This document shows positions 24,014 to 32,678 of a DNA stretch of 64,000 bases, piece after piece. The position numbers and the translations under genes were made by a program. The notes beneath the pieces were generated by a model. That model searched no databases. It was given only the letters and a program-made list of their open reading frames with translations, and was not told the origin of the DNA. Numbering within the stretch: the stretch's first letter is position 1; every line of letters starts with the position of its first letter. The DNA lies in contig OZ020307.1 of the NCBI GenBank assembly GCA_963971305.1, positions 10,677,501 to 10,741,500 on the forward strand, read 5' to 3'. Source of the DNA: Arcuatula senhousia (taxonomy: Eukaryota > Mollusca > Bivalvia > Mytilida > Mytilidae).

Positions 24014-24770
24014 CTGAAATAAAAATAACACAGGTAAGTATAAAGTTGTCTATTGTTTCCTCTTTTTTAATTGTATACGTTTAAAATTATATGTCGTCAA
24101 TTGATTCCTTCTCTTTTAAATTCTATGCCTTTCAAATTATATATTGTCTATTGTTTCCTCCTCTTTTAGTACCTCATTGGTACCTCTGCTTCTTTTAGTA
24201 GTATGCCTTTCAAAGTTAAGTTGGATATGTATGAGTCATACCTTTTCTCTTCGTTAAAACACGACTGAACTCTTTGGTGTCTAATCGTAAAATGAATTCA
24301 TTTCAAATGGTTTACCTGTATAATGGATTGTACCACGTGATCATGTCACGTGACTTCTGGATCAAACCGGTTAGAACTGGTTTGGACTTGATTTTACGTT
24401 TTGTAAGTTTTCATCGAATTGCTTTTTTTGGAATCGGTTCTTTAAATTTTTATGTTTGTTGGTTTTTCATCAACATATTTTCTTAACGGAAAGATTTTGT
24501 AAGTTTGTTTTCGTAGTTTGATGTTTTTTCATCAACAGATTTTCTTAACGGTAAGATTTTGTAAGTTTGTTTTCGTAGTTTGTTGTTTTTTCATCAACAG
24601 ATTTTCTTTTGTGGTAAGATTTTGTGAGTTTCTTTTGTAAGTGGAAGGTTTTTCGTCAATGCATTTTGATTTTGTTTGAATTTGATGTACCGATTTTCGT
24701 TTTTAAGTCAAACGTTTAGATCTCTGTCTTGTATTTTTGTGTCGAAAACGCTTCAATATGTATTTTTAAA
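24014..24770 (-). promoter_or_regulatory. Polymerase leader with probable 5' intron, left arm
   Basis: On the minus strand a donor-like AAAG|GTATGA (near 24243) and the acceptor TTTTTATTTCAG just before the ATG could frame a ~230-bp leader intron; the right arm mirrors this (28350-28579). Further upstream a ~65-bp motif (GTAAGTTTGTTTTCGTAG, TTTTTCATCAACAGATTTTCTT) is repeated three to four times. A C/G difference between the arms lies at 24412/28181. Confidence 0.45.
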
Positions 24771-24953
24771 GAGGGAAAATGGCTTAAATTGGGCATTTTA
24801 GGGTGAAAATGGGTTAAATGGGGCTAAAATGGGTGTTTTGGGGGTAAAATGGGTGAATTGGGGGGGATAATGGGGGGAAATGGGTAAAATGGGGCTAAAA
24901 TGGGTGTTTTGGGGCTAAAATGAGTAAAATGGGGGGGTATTGGGGGATATTGG

Positions 24954-24986
<33 letters not shown>

Positions 24987-24990
24987 GGAG
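24770..24990. repeat. G-rich tract and (CTG)n, left arm
   Basis: GGGTAAAATGGGTG-like units with runs of three to seven G on the plus strand, followed by about eleven CTG triplets (24955-24985). The mirror image is at 27600-27820. The palindrome register shifts by 3 bp between the two genes, so one arm carries an extra triplet's worth of sequence in this part. The G-runs could form quadruplexes. Confidence 0.8.
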
Positions 24991-25154
24991 GGTAAATGGC
25001 TGCTATTGCTGCTCCAGTAGAGGTAGTTTAGGGGGGAGAGGGATTTTGCTGTTCCATGAGAAGAATGAAAACGCGTATACTAGTTCGGATGGTTTATTGA
25101 GTTAAAACATTCTTCTTCAGGTAGTCCTTAAACGATCGCTTCTTCTTTAATGGG

Positions 25155-25676
25155 TCAGTTGGTTTCTTTTGGATGTTCCTTGTTTGTCTTCGGCTTTCTT
25201 CTTCTTGAGGTCTTTGTAGGCTTGTGGTTCATGGGTTTCTTGGTCTTTACACCGTTGAGGTTCTTTACTTCCTTGGACTTTGCTAGTCCTCTTCTTGAGT
25301 TCTTTGTAGGCTTTACTGATTTTCCATTATGGTTCATGGGCTTCTTGGCCTTTACAACGTTAAGGTTCTTTACATCCTTGGTCTTCTCAGACTTAATCGA
25401 TCGCCGTGTCTTCTTTAACTTTGCCATCTGTTCTCTCTTTGAGCCTTGTAGTTTTGTCAAGTGTCTTATTTCCTTGTATATTGCTTTTCCTAAACTTTCA
25501 AGTCTATGTTCCGCACTCTTTGGACGTCTTGAATGTTCTCCCGGTGGTACAACGTGTCCAGTCTTAGTTTGTGTTGCCCTTTTCTCTTCCGAGTCTACAT
25601 GCTTCACCTTCTCGTGGCGTGTAACATCCCCCGGCCATGAAAACCGTCTATTGCATTCGGAGCACTGATAAGCCAT
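25155..25676 (-). CDS. Basic C2H2 zinc-finger protein, left copy
   Basis: 173 residues, identical in sequence to the right-arm copy. One N-terminal C2H2 finger (C5, C8, H21, H26) is followed by a lysine/arginine-rich tail with internal repeats (VKNLN-VK-KKPMNH twice, around 102-116 and 136-151) and several KRRR-type nuclear-localisation-like clusters. The ATG at 25676 lies about 52 bp after a TATAAAG box (25728-25734) and an AATAAA signal follows the stop (25093-25098), so it forms a complete transcription unit. The charge suggests a DNA-binding role (genome-condensing, terminal-protein-like or regulatory). I do not recognise a family, and function is not established. The antisense open frame of 172 residues is a shadow. 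Confidence 0.75.
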   Translation of the reverse strand: MAYQCSECNRRFSWPGDVTRHEKVKHVDSEEKRATQTKTGHVVPPGEHSRRPKSAEHRLESLGKAIYKEIRHLTKLQGSKREQMAKLKKTRRSIKSEKTKDVKNLNVVKAKKPMNHNGKSVKPTKNSRRGLAKSKEVKNLNGVKTKKPMNHKPTKTSRRRKPKTNKEHPKETN

Positions 25677-25727
25677 GTTTCCTCTTCTGTGTCTAACGTA
25701 AAACTAACTCAATCTCTATCTGTTGCT

Positions 25728-25734
25728 CTTTATA
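25728..25734 (-). promoter_or_regulatory. TATA box of left zinc-finger gene
   Basis: CTTTATA on the plus strand is TATAAAG on the coding strand, 52 bp before the ATG; mirrored at 26856-26862. Confidence 0.65.
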
Positions 25735-25893
25735 TCCCTCTTTCCCTTATCCCTAACCATAATCTCTAACCCTAACTCTCCCCTTTTTTCCTTTCACTCA
25801 CCTATTTCACTTTCTTAACCTTATATTCGTTATGTAAAGGTCTTTTAGCTCTTTAACGATATGTAACACATCTACCCTCACTTAAAATGTGGA

Positions 25894-26062
25894 ATTGGTC
25901 ACTTTGTGGTCAAGTCCTGACTGACCACTGACCAATATCATTCTTATCACCCGAGAATCTGTGTCTAGACTTCTTAGGCTATCTAACGATATACAACAAC
26001 TCTATATTAGACTTAATTTAAGGATTGGTCATTTTGTGGTCAAGCCCCTAATGACCACTGAC
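25894..26062. repeat. GGTCAGTGGTCA repeats, left arm
   Basis: Two units, each with TTGGTCA-TTTGTGGTCAAG and TGACCACTGACC, at about 25894-25934 and 26022-26063, are mirrored at 26527-26568 and 26657-26697. The same motif stands in the relic at 48738-48775. Repetition, mirroring and conservation between elements suggest a protein-binding or origin-like site. Short frames crossing here are not genes. Confidence 0.65.
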
Positions 26063-26167
26063 CAAAACACAGTATATCATCGGAAAGTCATTGTTCTAGA
26101 GAAGACAATGCAACAAACCGGAAGGAAATCGGTCAAGGAATAACAAAGTTAGGGCCCGTTAAACACT

Positions 26168-26177
26168 AGTAGTATAG
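26168..26177 (+). repeat. Internal copy of the element terminus (left of loop)
   Basis: AGTAGTATAG, the same ten bases that begin the element at 19146, here followed by ATGCACCGAT. Its inverted partner CTATACTACT is at 26411-26420. A related element end at 48471 also starts AGTAGTATAGATG. Confidence 0.8.
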
Positions 26178-26187
26178 ATGCACCGAT

Positions 26188-26400
26188 CAAGTCCCATTTC
26201 TCGGGACGTCCCCGACGTCCCATAGGCTGCCTGTGACGTCATATCCACTTCCGGTCCGCCATCTTGAAGCACGGTGGCCATCTTGCTTCCGGCTCCGCCA
26301 TTTTGCTTCTGGTCGGCCATCTTGCTTCCGGTGACGCCACATCCGGTCCTTTTGGAATCTCATTTTCCCGCGAAAATTCGAATTCGAGATATCCGAGCTA
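26188..26400. promoter_or_regulatory. Unique central loop with E2F-, CRE-, ETS- and YY1-like sites
   Basis: The only part of the element that is not inverted-repeated. It contains TGACGTCA (CRE/ATF type, 26234-26241), CTTCCGG (ETS type, 26248, 26286, 26325), GCCATCTTG (YY1 type on the other strand, 26258, 26277, 26316; variant GCCATTTTG at 26297) and TTTTCCCGCGAAAA (E2F type, 26363-26376). It lies between two divergent gene pairs, about 500 bp from each zinc-finger start, so it would serve as a shared enhancer or promoter. Site identities rest on consensus match only. Confidence 0.65.
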
Positions 26401-26410
26401 ATCGGTGCAT

Positions 26411-26420
26411 CTATACTACT
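26411..26420 (-). repeat. Internal copy of the element terminus (right of loop)
   Basis: CTATACTACT, inverse of 26168-26177. The two face each other across 253 bp. Just inside them the flanking 20 bp are also similar (TTTCTCGGGA versus ATATCTCGAA on the other strand), as expected of two element ends. Confidence 0.8.
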
Positions 26421-26526
26421 AGTGTTTAACGGGCCCTAACTTTGTTATTCCTTGACCGATTTCCTTCCGGTTTGTTGCATTGTCTTCTCTCTAGAACAAT
26501 GACTTTCCGATGATATACTGTGTTTT

Positions 26527-26697
26527 GGTCAGTGGTCATTAGGGGCTTGACCACAAAATGACCAATCCTTAAATTAAGTCTAATATAGAGTTGTTGTATA
26601 TCGTTAGATAGCCTAAGAAGTCTAGACACAGATTCTCGGGTGATAAGAATGATATTGGTCAGTGGTCAGTCAGGACTTGACCACAAAGTGACCAATT
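26527..26697. repeat. GGTCAGTGGTCA repeats, right arm
   Basis: Mirror of 25894-26062: GGTCAGTGGTCA at 26527-26538 and 26657-26668, each followed by CTTGACCACAAA-TGACC. Confidence 0.65.
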
Positions 26698-26855
26698 CCA
26701 CATTTTAAGTGAGGGTAGATGTGTTACATATCGTTAAAGAGCTAAAAGACCTTTACATAACGAATATAAGGTTAAGAAAGTGAAATAGGTGAGTGAAAGG
26801 AAAAAAGGGGAGAGTTAGGGTTAGAGATTATGGTTAGGGATAAGGGAAAGAGGGA

Positions 26856-26862
26856 TATAAAG
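26856..26862 (+). promoter_or_regulatory. TATA box of right zinc-finger gene
   Basis: TATAAAG within AGGGATATAAAGAGC, 52 bp before the ATG at 26914. A TTAGGG-like stretch (GAGTTAGGGTTAGAG) lies about 40 bp upstream. Confidence 0.65.
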
Positions 26863-26913
26863 AGCAACAGATAGAGATTGAGTTAGTTTTACGTTAGACA
26901 CAGAAGAGGAAAC

Positions 26914-27435
26914 ATGGCTTATCAGTGCTCCGAATGCAATAGACGGTTTTCATGGCCGGGGGATGTTACACGCCACGAGAAGGTGAAGCATGTAGACTCG
27001 GAAGAGAAAAGGGCAACACAAACTAAGACTGGACACGTTGTACCACCGGGAGAACATTCAAGACGTCCAAAGAGTGCGGAACATAGACTTGAAAGTTTAG
27101 GAAAAGCAATATACAAGGAAATAAGACACTTGACAAAACTACAAGGCTCAAAGAGAGAACAGATGGCAAAGTTAAAGAAGACACGGCGATCGATTAAGTC
27201 TGAGAAGACCAAGGATGTAAAGAACCTTAACGTTGTAAAGGCCAAGAAGCCCATGAACCATAATGGAAAATCAGTAAAGCCTACAAAGAACTCAAGAAGA
27301 GGACTAGCAAAGTCCAAGGAAGTAAAGAACCTCAACGGTGTAAAGACCAAGAAACCCATGAACCACAAGCCTACAAAGACCTCAAGAAGAAGAAAGCCGA
27401 AGACAAACAAGGAACATCCAAAAGAAACCAACTGA
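26914..27435 (+). CDS. Basic C2H2 zinc-finger protein, right copy
   Basis: Same 173-residue protein as at 25155-25676: finger residues C5, C8, H21 and H26, then a basic repetitive tail. It has its own TATA box and an AATAAA at 27492-27497. It is transcribed outwards from the loop, ahead of the polymerase gene on the same strand, with about 1.1 kb between them filled by the CTG/G-rich tract and polymerase leader. No change was found between the two copies at the protein level, which means both arms are being kept alike or are young. Confidence 0.75.
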   Translation: MAYQCSECNRRFSWPGDVTRHEKVKHVDSEEKRATQTKTGHVVPPGEHSRRPKSAEHRLESLGKAIYKEIRHLTKLQGSKREQMAKLKKTRRSIKSEKTKDVKNLNVVKAKKPMNHNGKSVKPTKNSRRGLAKSKEVKNLNGVKTKKPMNHKPTKTSRRRKPKTNKEHPKETN

Positions 27436-27491
27436 CCCATTAAAGAAGAAGCGATCGTTTAAGGACTACCTGAAGAAGAATGTTTTAACTC

Positions 27492-27497
27492 AATAAA
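27492..27497 (+). terminator. Polyadenylation signal of right zinc-finger gene
   Basis: AATAAA 57 bp after the stop codon; mirrored at 25093-25098. Confidence 0.65.
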
Positions 27498-27599
27498 CCA
27501 TCCGAACTAGTATACGCGTTTTCATTCTTCTCATGGAACAGCAAAATCCCTCTCCCCCCTAAACTACCTCTACTGGAGCAGCAATAGCAGCCATTTACC

Positions 27600-27603
27600 C
27601 TCC

Positions 27604-27636
<33 letters not shown>

Positions 27637-27820
27637 CCAATATCCCCCAATACCCCCCCCATTTTACTCATTTTAGCCCCAAAACACCCATTTTAGCCCC
27701 ATTTTACCCATTTCCCCCCATTATCCCCCCCCCAATTCACCCATTTTACCCCCAAAACACCCATTTTAGCCCCATTTAACCCATTTTCACCCTAAAATGC
27801 CCAATTTAAGCCATTTTCCC
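27600..27820. repeat. (CAG)n and C-rich tract, right arm
   Basis: Mirror of 24770-24990: about eleven or twelve CAG triplets followed by CCCATTTTA-type units with long C runs. Confidence 0.8.
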
Positions 27821-28349
27821 TCTTTAAAAATACATATTGAAGCGTTTTCGACACAAAAATACAAGACAGAGATCTAAACGTTTGACTTAAAAACGAAAAT
27901 CGGTACATCAAATTCAAACAAAATCAAAATGCATTGACGAAAAACCTTCCACTTACAAAAGAAACTCACAAAATCTTACCACAAAAGAAAATCTGTTGAT
28001 GAAAAAACAACAAACTACGAAAACAAACTTACAAAATCTTACCGTTAAGAAAATCTGTTGATGAAAAAACATCAAACTACGAAAACAAACTTACAAAATC
28101 TTTCCGTTAAGAAAATATGTTGATGAAAAACCAACAAACATAAAAATTTAAAGAACCGATTCCAAAAAAAGCAATTCGATCAAAACTTACAAAACGTAAA
28201 ATCAAGTCCAAACCAGTTCTAACCGGTTTGATCCAGAAGTCACGTGACATGATCACGTGGTACAATCCATTATACAGGTAAACCATTTGAAATGAATTCA
28301 TTTTACGATTAGACACCAAAGAGTTCAGTCGTGTTTTAACGAAGAGAAA

Positions 28350-28579
28350 AGGTATGACTCATACATATCCAACTTAACTTTGAAAGGCATACTACTAAAA
28401 GAAGCAGAGGTACCAATGAGGTACTAAAAGAGGAGGAAACAATAGACAATATATAATTTGAAAGGCATAGAATTTAAAAGAGAAGGAATCAATTGACGAC
28501 ATATAATTTTAAACGTATACAATTAAAAAAGAGGAAACAATAGACAACTTTATACTTACCTGTGTTATTTTTATTTCAG
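28350..28579 (+). promoter_or_regulatory. Probable 5' leader intron of right polymerase gene
   Basis: Donor-like AAAAG|GTATGACT near 28350 and acceptor TTTTTATTTCAG ending at 28579, directly before the ATG. The acceptor is convincing; the donor is a best guess. Confidence 0.4.
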
Positions 28580-31500
28580 ATGGCTAAGCAATTTACCTGC
28601 AACCAATGTGAAGCCAATTTTGAGAAGATGAGTCAGCTACATCGTCATAGACGATGGACCAACCACCGAGAGACTTACTCGTGTACGAGATGCACCAAGA
28701 ATTTTACAAGGCGGGAGAATCTACAAGCTCACATGACCCGCCACCAAATGGGTTACGAATGTACCCAATGCAACCAGGCCTTTGCCACCCAACGCCTTTT
28801 AGAGTTACATCAGCAAAGACATGGACAAAGAGGAGCAGGGCAACCGTTTCACATGAATGATCCGAAATCCTATTACACCATCAAACGGCAGGAGAAGAAA
28901 AGAATACTCAAGTTTGGAACTTCGAGAAATCATTATACCGTCACCTTTAAGGCATTTGAAGTCACGGACCTGCCTTCCATCATAAGAACACTACATCGAT
29001 TATTCGATTCCATCCTGCAAACTATCGGCGAAGAGATGAAAGAACACGACCTCGTAAAACTGACAATTGAAACCAACTCCCTCGACTTCCCGATTGCCCT
29101 TCCCATATTACAACTCAAGGACCTGACTACGGAACTATTATTAAAGGAAATAGAGAGAGTATTACAATCTCATGAGGAGTTTGTATTGGACGGAAGTTTA
29201 GAATTAGATGTCCTCCACGTATCTATTCCCAAAGGATCCGGGCGCAAAAGATGCAACTTCGTTGATCTCGAGAGAATGCTGAAAGATAAAAGAAGTTTCG
29301 TCAGGATACAGAACCGAGACGAACTGTGTTGTGCTAGAGCCATTGTTACTGCTAAAGCCAGGATCGATAAGCACTCAATGTGGGACACTATCCGCCAAGG
29401 AAGATGTATTCAACAGGAATTAGCAGAAAAACTTCACGAAAAAGCCAAAGTATCAAAAGGCCCATGCGGTATTGAAGAACTTAAAAGATTCCAAGCTGTA
29501 CTGCCGGAATATCAAGTAACCGTTTTCTCCAAAGACTACTTCAACGGGATTATCTATGAGGGACCAGATGCAGAGAAGAAGATCTACCTTTACCACCACG
29601 ACGATCATTACGATGTCATCACCACTGTAACAGGATTCTTGACCAGAAACTATTATTGCAACAAGTGTAAAAAGGGATATAGTAACAAGGAAACACATGT
29701 ATGTAACAACCCATGCATCCTTTGTAAGAAGATACACGAGCCCTGCGAAGACAATTGGATCAACTGTAGCCAATGTGGCCGAAACTTTAGAGGAAAAGAG
29801 TGCTTCCAACTCCATTTGGAGCAAACAAAGAAAATCAACTCAACATGTAAATGGTACTACAAGTGTAAAGACTGTGGCCACACCGTCAACATGGAAAAAA
29901 GGAAAACCAACCATGTATGTGGTGAGATGTACTGTCCATCCTGTAAACGATACTGCGATACAGACCATCAGTGTTACATGACACCTATAGTTATCGAAGA
30001 TCCTCCAGAAATACAAACCTACATCTTCTTTGATTTTGAATGCACACAAGACGACCTCATAGAATGCGAAATGGGGTACCAACCTGACACCGACGGAAGA
30101 TGTGCACACTGTAAAGCTAGTACCTGCGGAGCCAAGGAACATCGACCCAACTTATGCGTGGTTCAAAAAGTCTGTACCGTCTGTATGGAGAAGGAAGTAA
30201 CTGAAGAGAGTACCTGCGGGAAATGTGGACAGAACCAACTGGTCTTTAGTGGACCCAACGCCAACAACGACTTTTGCAACTGGCTATTTTCCGGAAACAA
30301 CAACAACTCCACCGTTATCTGCCACAACTTTAAAGGATATGACTCTATCCCCGTTCTGCAATACCTGTTTCGTCGTGGAATTCAACCCAAGATAATCCCC
30401 AACGGTGCCAAGAACATGTCTGTAACGATTTCAAACTGCAGCATACGGATGATAGATTCCCTCAACTTTCTACCCACTGCCTTAGCCAAACTCCCGAAAA
30501 TGTTTGGATTCGAGGAACTCCACAAAGGATACTTTCCACATCTGTTTAACACAAAGGAAAACCAAAACATCCGATTAGAAACTCTTCCAGACATCAATTA
30601 TTACAATCCAAATGGTATGAAAACAGAAGACCGCGAAACATTCGTGAAATGGTACGAAGAACACAGGAACGAACCATTTGAAGTCCAAGAAGAACTCTTG
30701 AAGTACTGTATCACAGACGTAGACATCCTGAGAAAAGCCTGTTTAACCTTCCGACAACTATTCATGGACACCTTAGACGGAACTCCAATCGACCCCTTCC
30801 AAGAGAGTATCACTATAGCATCCGCCTGCAACCTAGTCTTTCGATCCAAGTTTCTACGGTGGAACACCATTGGGCTCATCCCAGCGCAAGGCTACCAACC
30901 AGAACATAAGCACTCCATCAAAGCTATGAAGTGGATAAAACATATATCAGCAAAGAAAGATTCGAGAATTCAACACGCCCAAAACGGAGGAGAGAAGCAG
31001 ATTGGAACCTACAGAGTAGACGGATACGACAATGGAACTGTGTATGAATTTCACGGTTGTTATTGGCACGGCTGTCCCAGATGCTATTCCAGAGAGACCA
31101 TCAATACGGTCAACAACATGTTTATGAACGATCTTCATCAACGAACACTAGAGAAAAAGACTTATTTGGAAGCAGAAGGATACTCCTACGTAGAGAAATG
31201 GGAATGTGATTTCGATAAAGAGATAGAACAAGATCCAACACTTCGTGCCTATGTAAATTCCTTAGAGATGATCCCTGCTTTGGAACCACGAGATGCTTTC
31301 TACGGAGGAAGAACAGAAGCCTTTACCTTGTACAAACAGACAGGAGAAGACAATATAAACTACTATGACGTTACATCGCTCTATCCGTTTGTCAACAAAA
31401 CCGGAAAAGTACCCAAAGGTCATCCATTGATCATCACCGAAAACTTTGGGGACATCAACGAGTACGAAGGATTGGTGAAATGTAAAGTACTACCGCCCAA

Positions 31501-32635
31501 AAACCTATACATCCCCGTCTTACCAACCAAGATCAACAACAAACTGATGTTCCCACTCTGTCGTACCTGTACGGAAACCTACCAGCAGGAGACTTGTAAC
31601 CATACTGAAAAAGATAGAGCTATAACGGGAACTTGGGTGACAGATGAGTTAAAGAAGGCCTTGGAAAAGGGATATTCCATCTTAACCATCTACGAAATAT
31701 GGCATTTCGAAGAGGTAGAACAGTACGATCCCGGAAGGAAGTCTGGAGGACTCTTCACGGACTACATCAATACATTCTTGAAAATGAAACAAGAAGCTAG
31801 TGGCTGGCCAGAATGGTGTCAATCTGAAGAGGCTAAACAGCAATATATCAAGAACTACGAAGAAAAGGAAGGGATACAGTTAGACTATAACAAGATAAAA
31901 AAGAACCCCGGCATCAGGTCTCTAGCCAAACTAATGTTGAACAGCTTTTGGGGCAAGTTTGGACAAAGAAATAACATGCAACAGACCACCTACATTACAG
32001 AACAAAAGAAATACTTCGACATGTTAACCAGCGATAAAATTGAAGTGACCGGAATACAGTTTGTTAACGATGAAATGGTGGAATTACGATGGAAATATAA
32101 AGAAGAATTCATTGAAACCCAAAAGAAAACAAACGTCGTCATAGCCGCCTATACTACCGCCCAGGCCAGACTTAAACTATATACTTATCTGGAGAATTTG
32201 GGACCAAGAACATTGTACTGCGATACAGATTCGATTGTTTTTACCACCAAACCTGGAGAATGGAGGCCTAAGCTGGGAGACTACTTGGGAGATTTGACGG
32301 ACGAAGTACCCGGAAATACTATTACGGAGTTTGTCACTGGAGGACCAAAAAACTATGCGTATAAACTAGCCGTCCCAGAGAAAGCAGGAAACAGAACTAT
32401 GTGCAAAGTCCGTGGAATAACATTGAACTATAAGAATGCTTTGGACATCAACTTTGACACCATCAAGGAGATGGTCACCATCAACAGAAACGATATCAGG
32501 ACAGTGAGAGACGATAACAAGATCCAAAGAAGCAATCAAAAACTGTTAACCGTTTCACAAAAGAAAGATTATAGAATTGTATTTGACAAAAGAGTGATCA
32601 TGAACGATTTAACCACCAGACCATATGGATATTGA
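28580..32635 (+). CDS. Protein-primed-type family-B DNA polymerase with zinc fingers, right copy
   Basis: Second, intact copy of the ~1351-residue polymerase. Key positions in the DNA: exonuclease I motif around 30029 (DFE), exonuclease II around 30323 (HN...D), exonuclease III around 30704 (Y...D), Vsr-like GCYWHGC at 31055-31075, motif A at 31367 (D), motif B at 31928 (K...NS), motif C at 32216-32233 (YCDTDS). The ATG at 28580 is preferred to any upstream start because the bases before it form a splice acceptor. The stretch between motifs A and B is long, as in protein-primed enzymes with a TPR1-like insertion, but this was judged by length only. Two intact copies per element are unusual; Polintons normally carry one. 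Confidence 0.9.
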   Translation: MAKQFTCNQCEANFEKMSQLHRHRRWTNHRETYSCTRCTKNFTRRENLQAHMTRHQMGYECTQCNQAFATQRLLELHQQRHGQRGAGQPFHMNDPKSYYTIKRQEKKRILKFGTSRNHYTVTFKAFEVTDLPSIIRTLHRLFDSILQTIGEEMKEHDLVKLTIETNSLDFPIALPILQLKDLTTELLLKEIERVLQSHEEFVLDGSLELDVLHVSIPKGSGRKRCNFVDLERMLKDKRSFVRIQNRDELCCARAIVTAKARIDKHSMWDTIRQGRCIQQELAEKLHEKAKVSKGPCGIEELKRFQAVLPEYQVTVFSKDYFNGIIYEGPDAEKKIYLYHHDDHYDVITTVTGFLTRNYYCNKCKKGYSNKETHVCNNPCILCKKIHEPCEDNWINCSQCGRNFRGKECFQLHLEQTKKINSTCKWYYKCKDCGHTVNMEKRKTNHVCGEMYCPSCKRYCDTDHQCYMTPIVIEDPPEIQTYIFFDFECTQDDLIECEMGYQPDTDGRCAHCKASTCGAKEHRPNLCVVQKVCTVCMEKEVTEESTCGKCGQNQLVFSGPNANNDFCNWLFSGNNNNSTVICHNFKGYDSIPVLQYLFRRGIQPKIIPNGAKNMSVTISNCSIRMIDSLNFLPTALAKLPKMFGFEELHKGYFPHLFNTKENQNIRLETLPDINYYNPNGMKTEDRETFVKWYEEHRNEPFEVQEELLKYCITDVDILRKACLTFRQLFMDTLDGTPIDPFQESITIASACNLVFRSKFLRWNTIGLIPAQGYQPEHKHSIKAMKWIKHISAKKDSRIQHAQNGGEKQIGTYRVDGYDNGTVYEFHGCYWHGCPRCYSRETINTVNNMFMNDLHQRTLEKKTYLEAEGYSYVEKWECDFDKEIEQDPTLRAYVNSLEMIPALEPRDAFYGGRTEAFTLYKQTGEDNINYYDVTSLYPFVNKTGKVPKGHPLIITENFGDINEYEGLVKCKVLPPKNLYIPVLPTKINNKLMFPLCRTCTETYQQETCNHTEKDRAITGTWVTDELKKALEKGYSILTIYEIWHFEEVEQYDPGRKSGGLFTDYINTFLKMKQEASGWPEWCQSEEAKQQYIKNYEEKEGIQLDYNKIKKNPGIRSLAKLMLNSFWGKFGQRNNMQQTTYITEQKKYFDMLTSDKIEVTGIQFVNDEMVELRWKYKEEFIETQKKTNVVIAAYTTAQARLKLYTYLENLGPRTLYCDTDSIVFTTKPGEWRPKLGDYLGDLTDEVPGNTITEFVTGGPKNYAYKLAVPEKAGNRTMCKVRGITLNYKNALDINFDTIKEMVTINRNDIRTVRDDNKIQRSNQKLLTVSQKKDYRIVFDKRVIMNDLTTRPYGY

Positions 32636-32654
32636 AATTGAAAGATAGAATGTA

Positions 32655-32678
32655 AATAAAACGTAGAATGTTAATAAA
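32655..32678 (+). terminator. Polyadenylation signals of right polymerase gene
   Basis: AATAAA at 32655-32660 and 32673-32678, 20-43 bp after the stop. On the opposite strand TTTTTATTGAAAAC (32697-32710) also contains AATAAA, so a convergent transcript from the outer end could finish here. Confidence 0.7.

Noticed and set aside
25150..25668. 172-codon frame antisense to the basic zinc-finger gene, with hydrophobic segments
   Set aside because: The basic lysine-rich coding strand forces phenylalanine/leucine-rich complement; TATA and polyadenylation signals fit only the zinc-finger strand.
25961..26143. 60-codon frames present in both arms near the loop
   Set aside because: They run through the non-coding repeat region toward the loop, without promoter or protein features; a 2-bp indel changes their ends between arms.
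26170..26420. A small independent element inserted at the palindrome centre
   Set aside because: Flanks AACACT and AGTGTT are inverted, not direct, repeats, so no target duplication supports an insertion; shared monomer ends explain it better.
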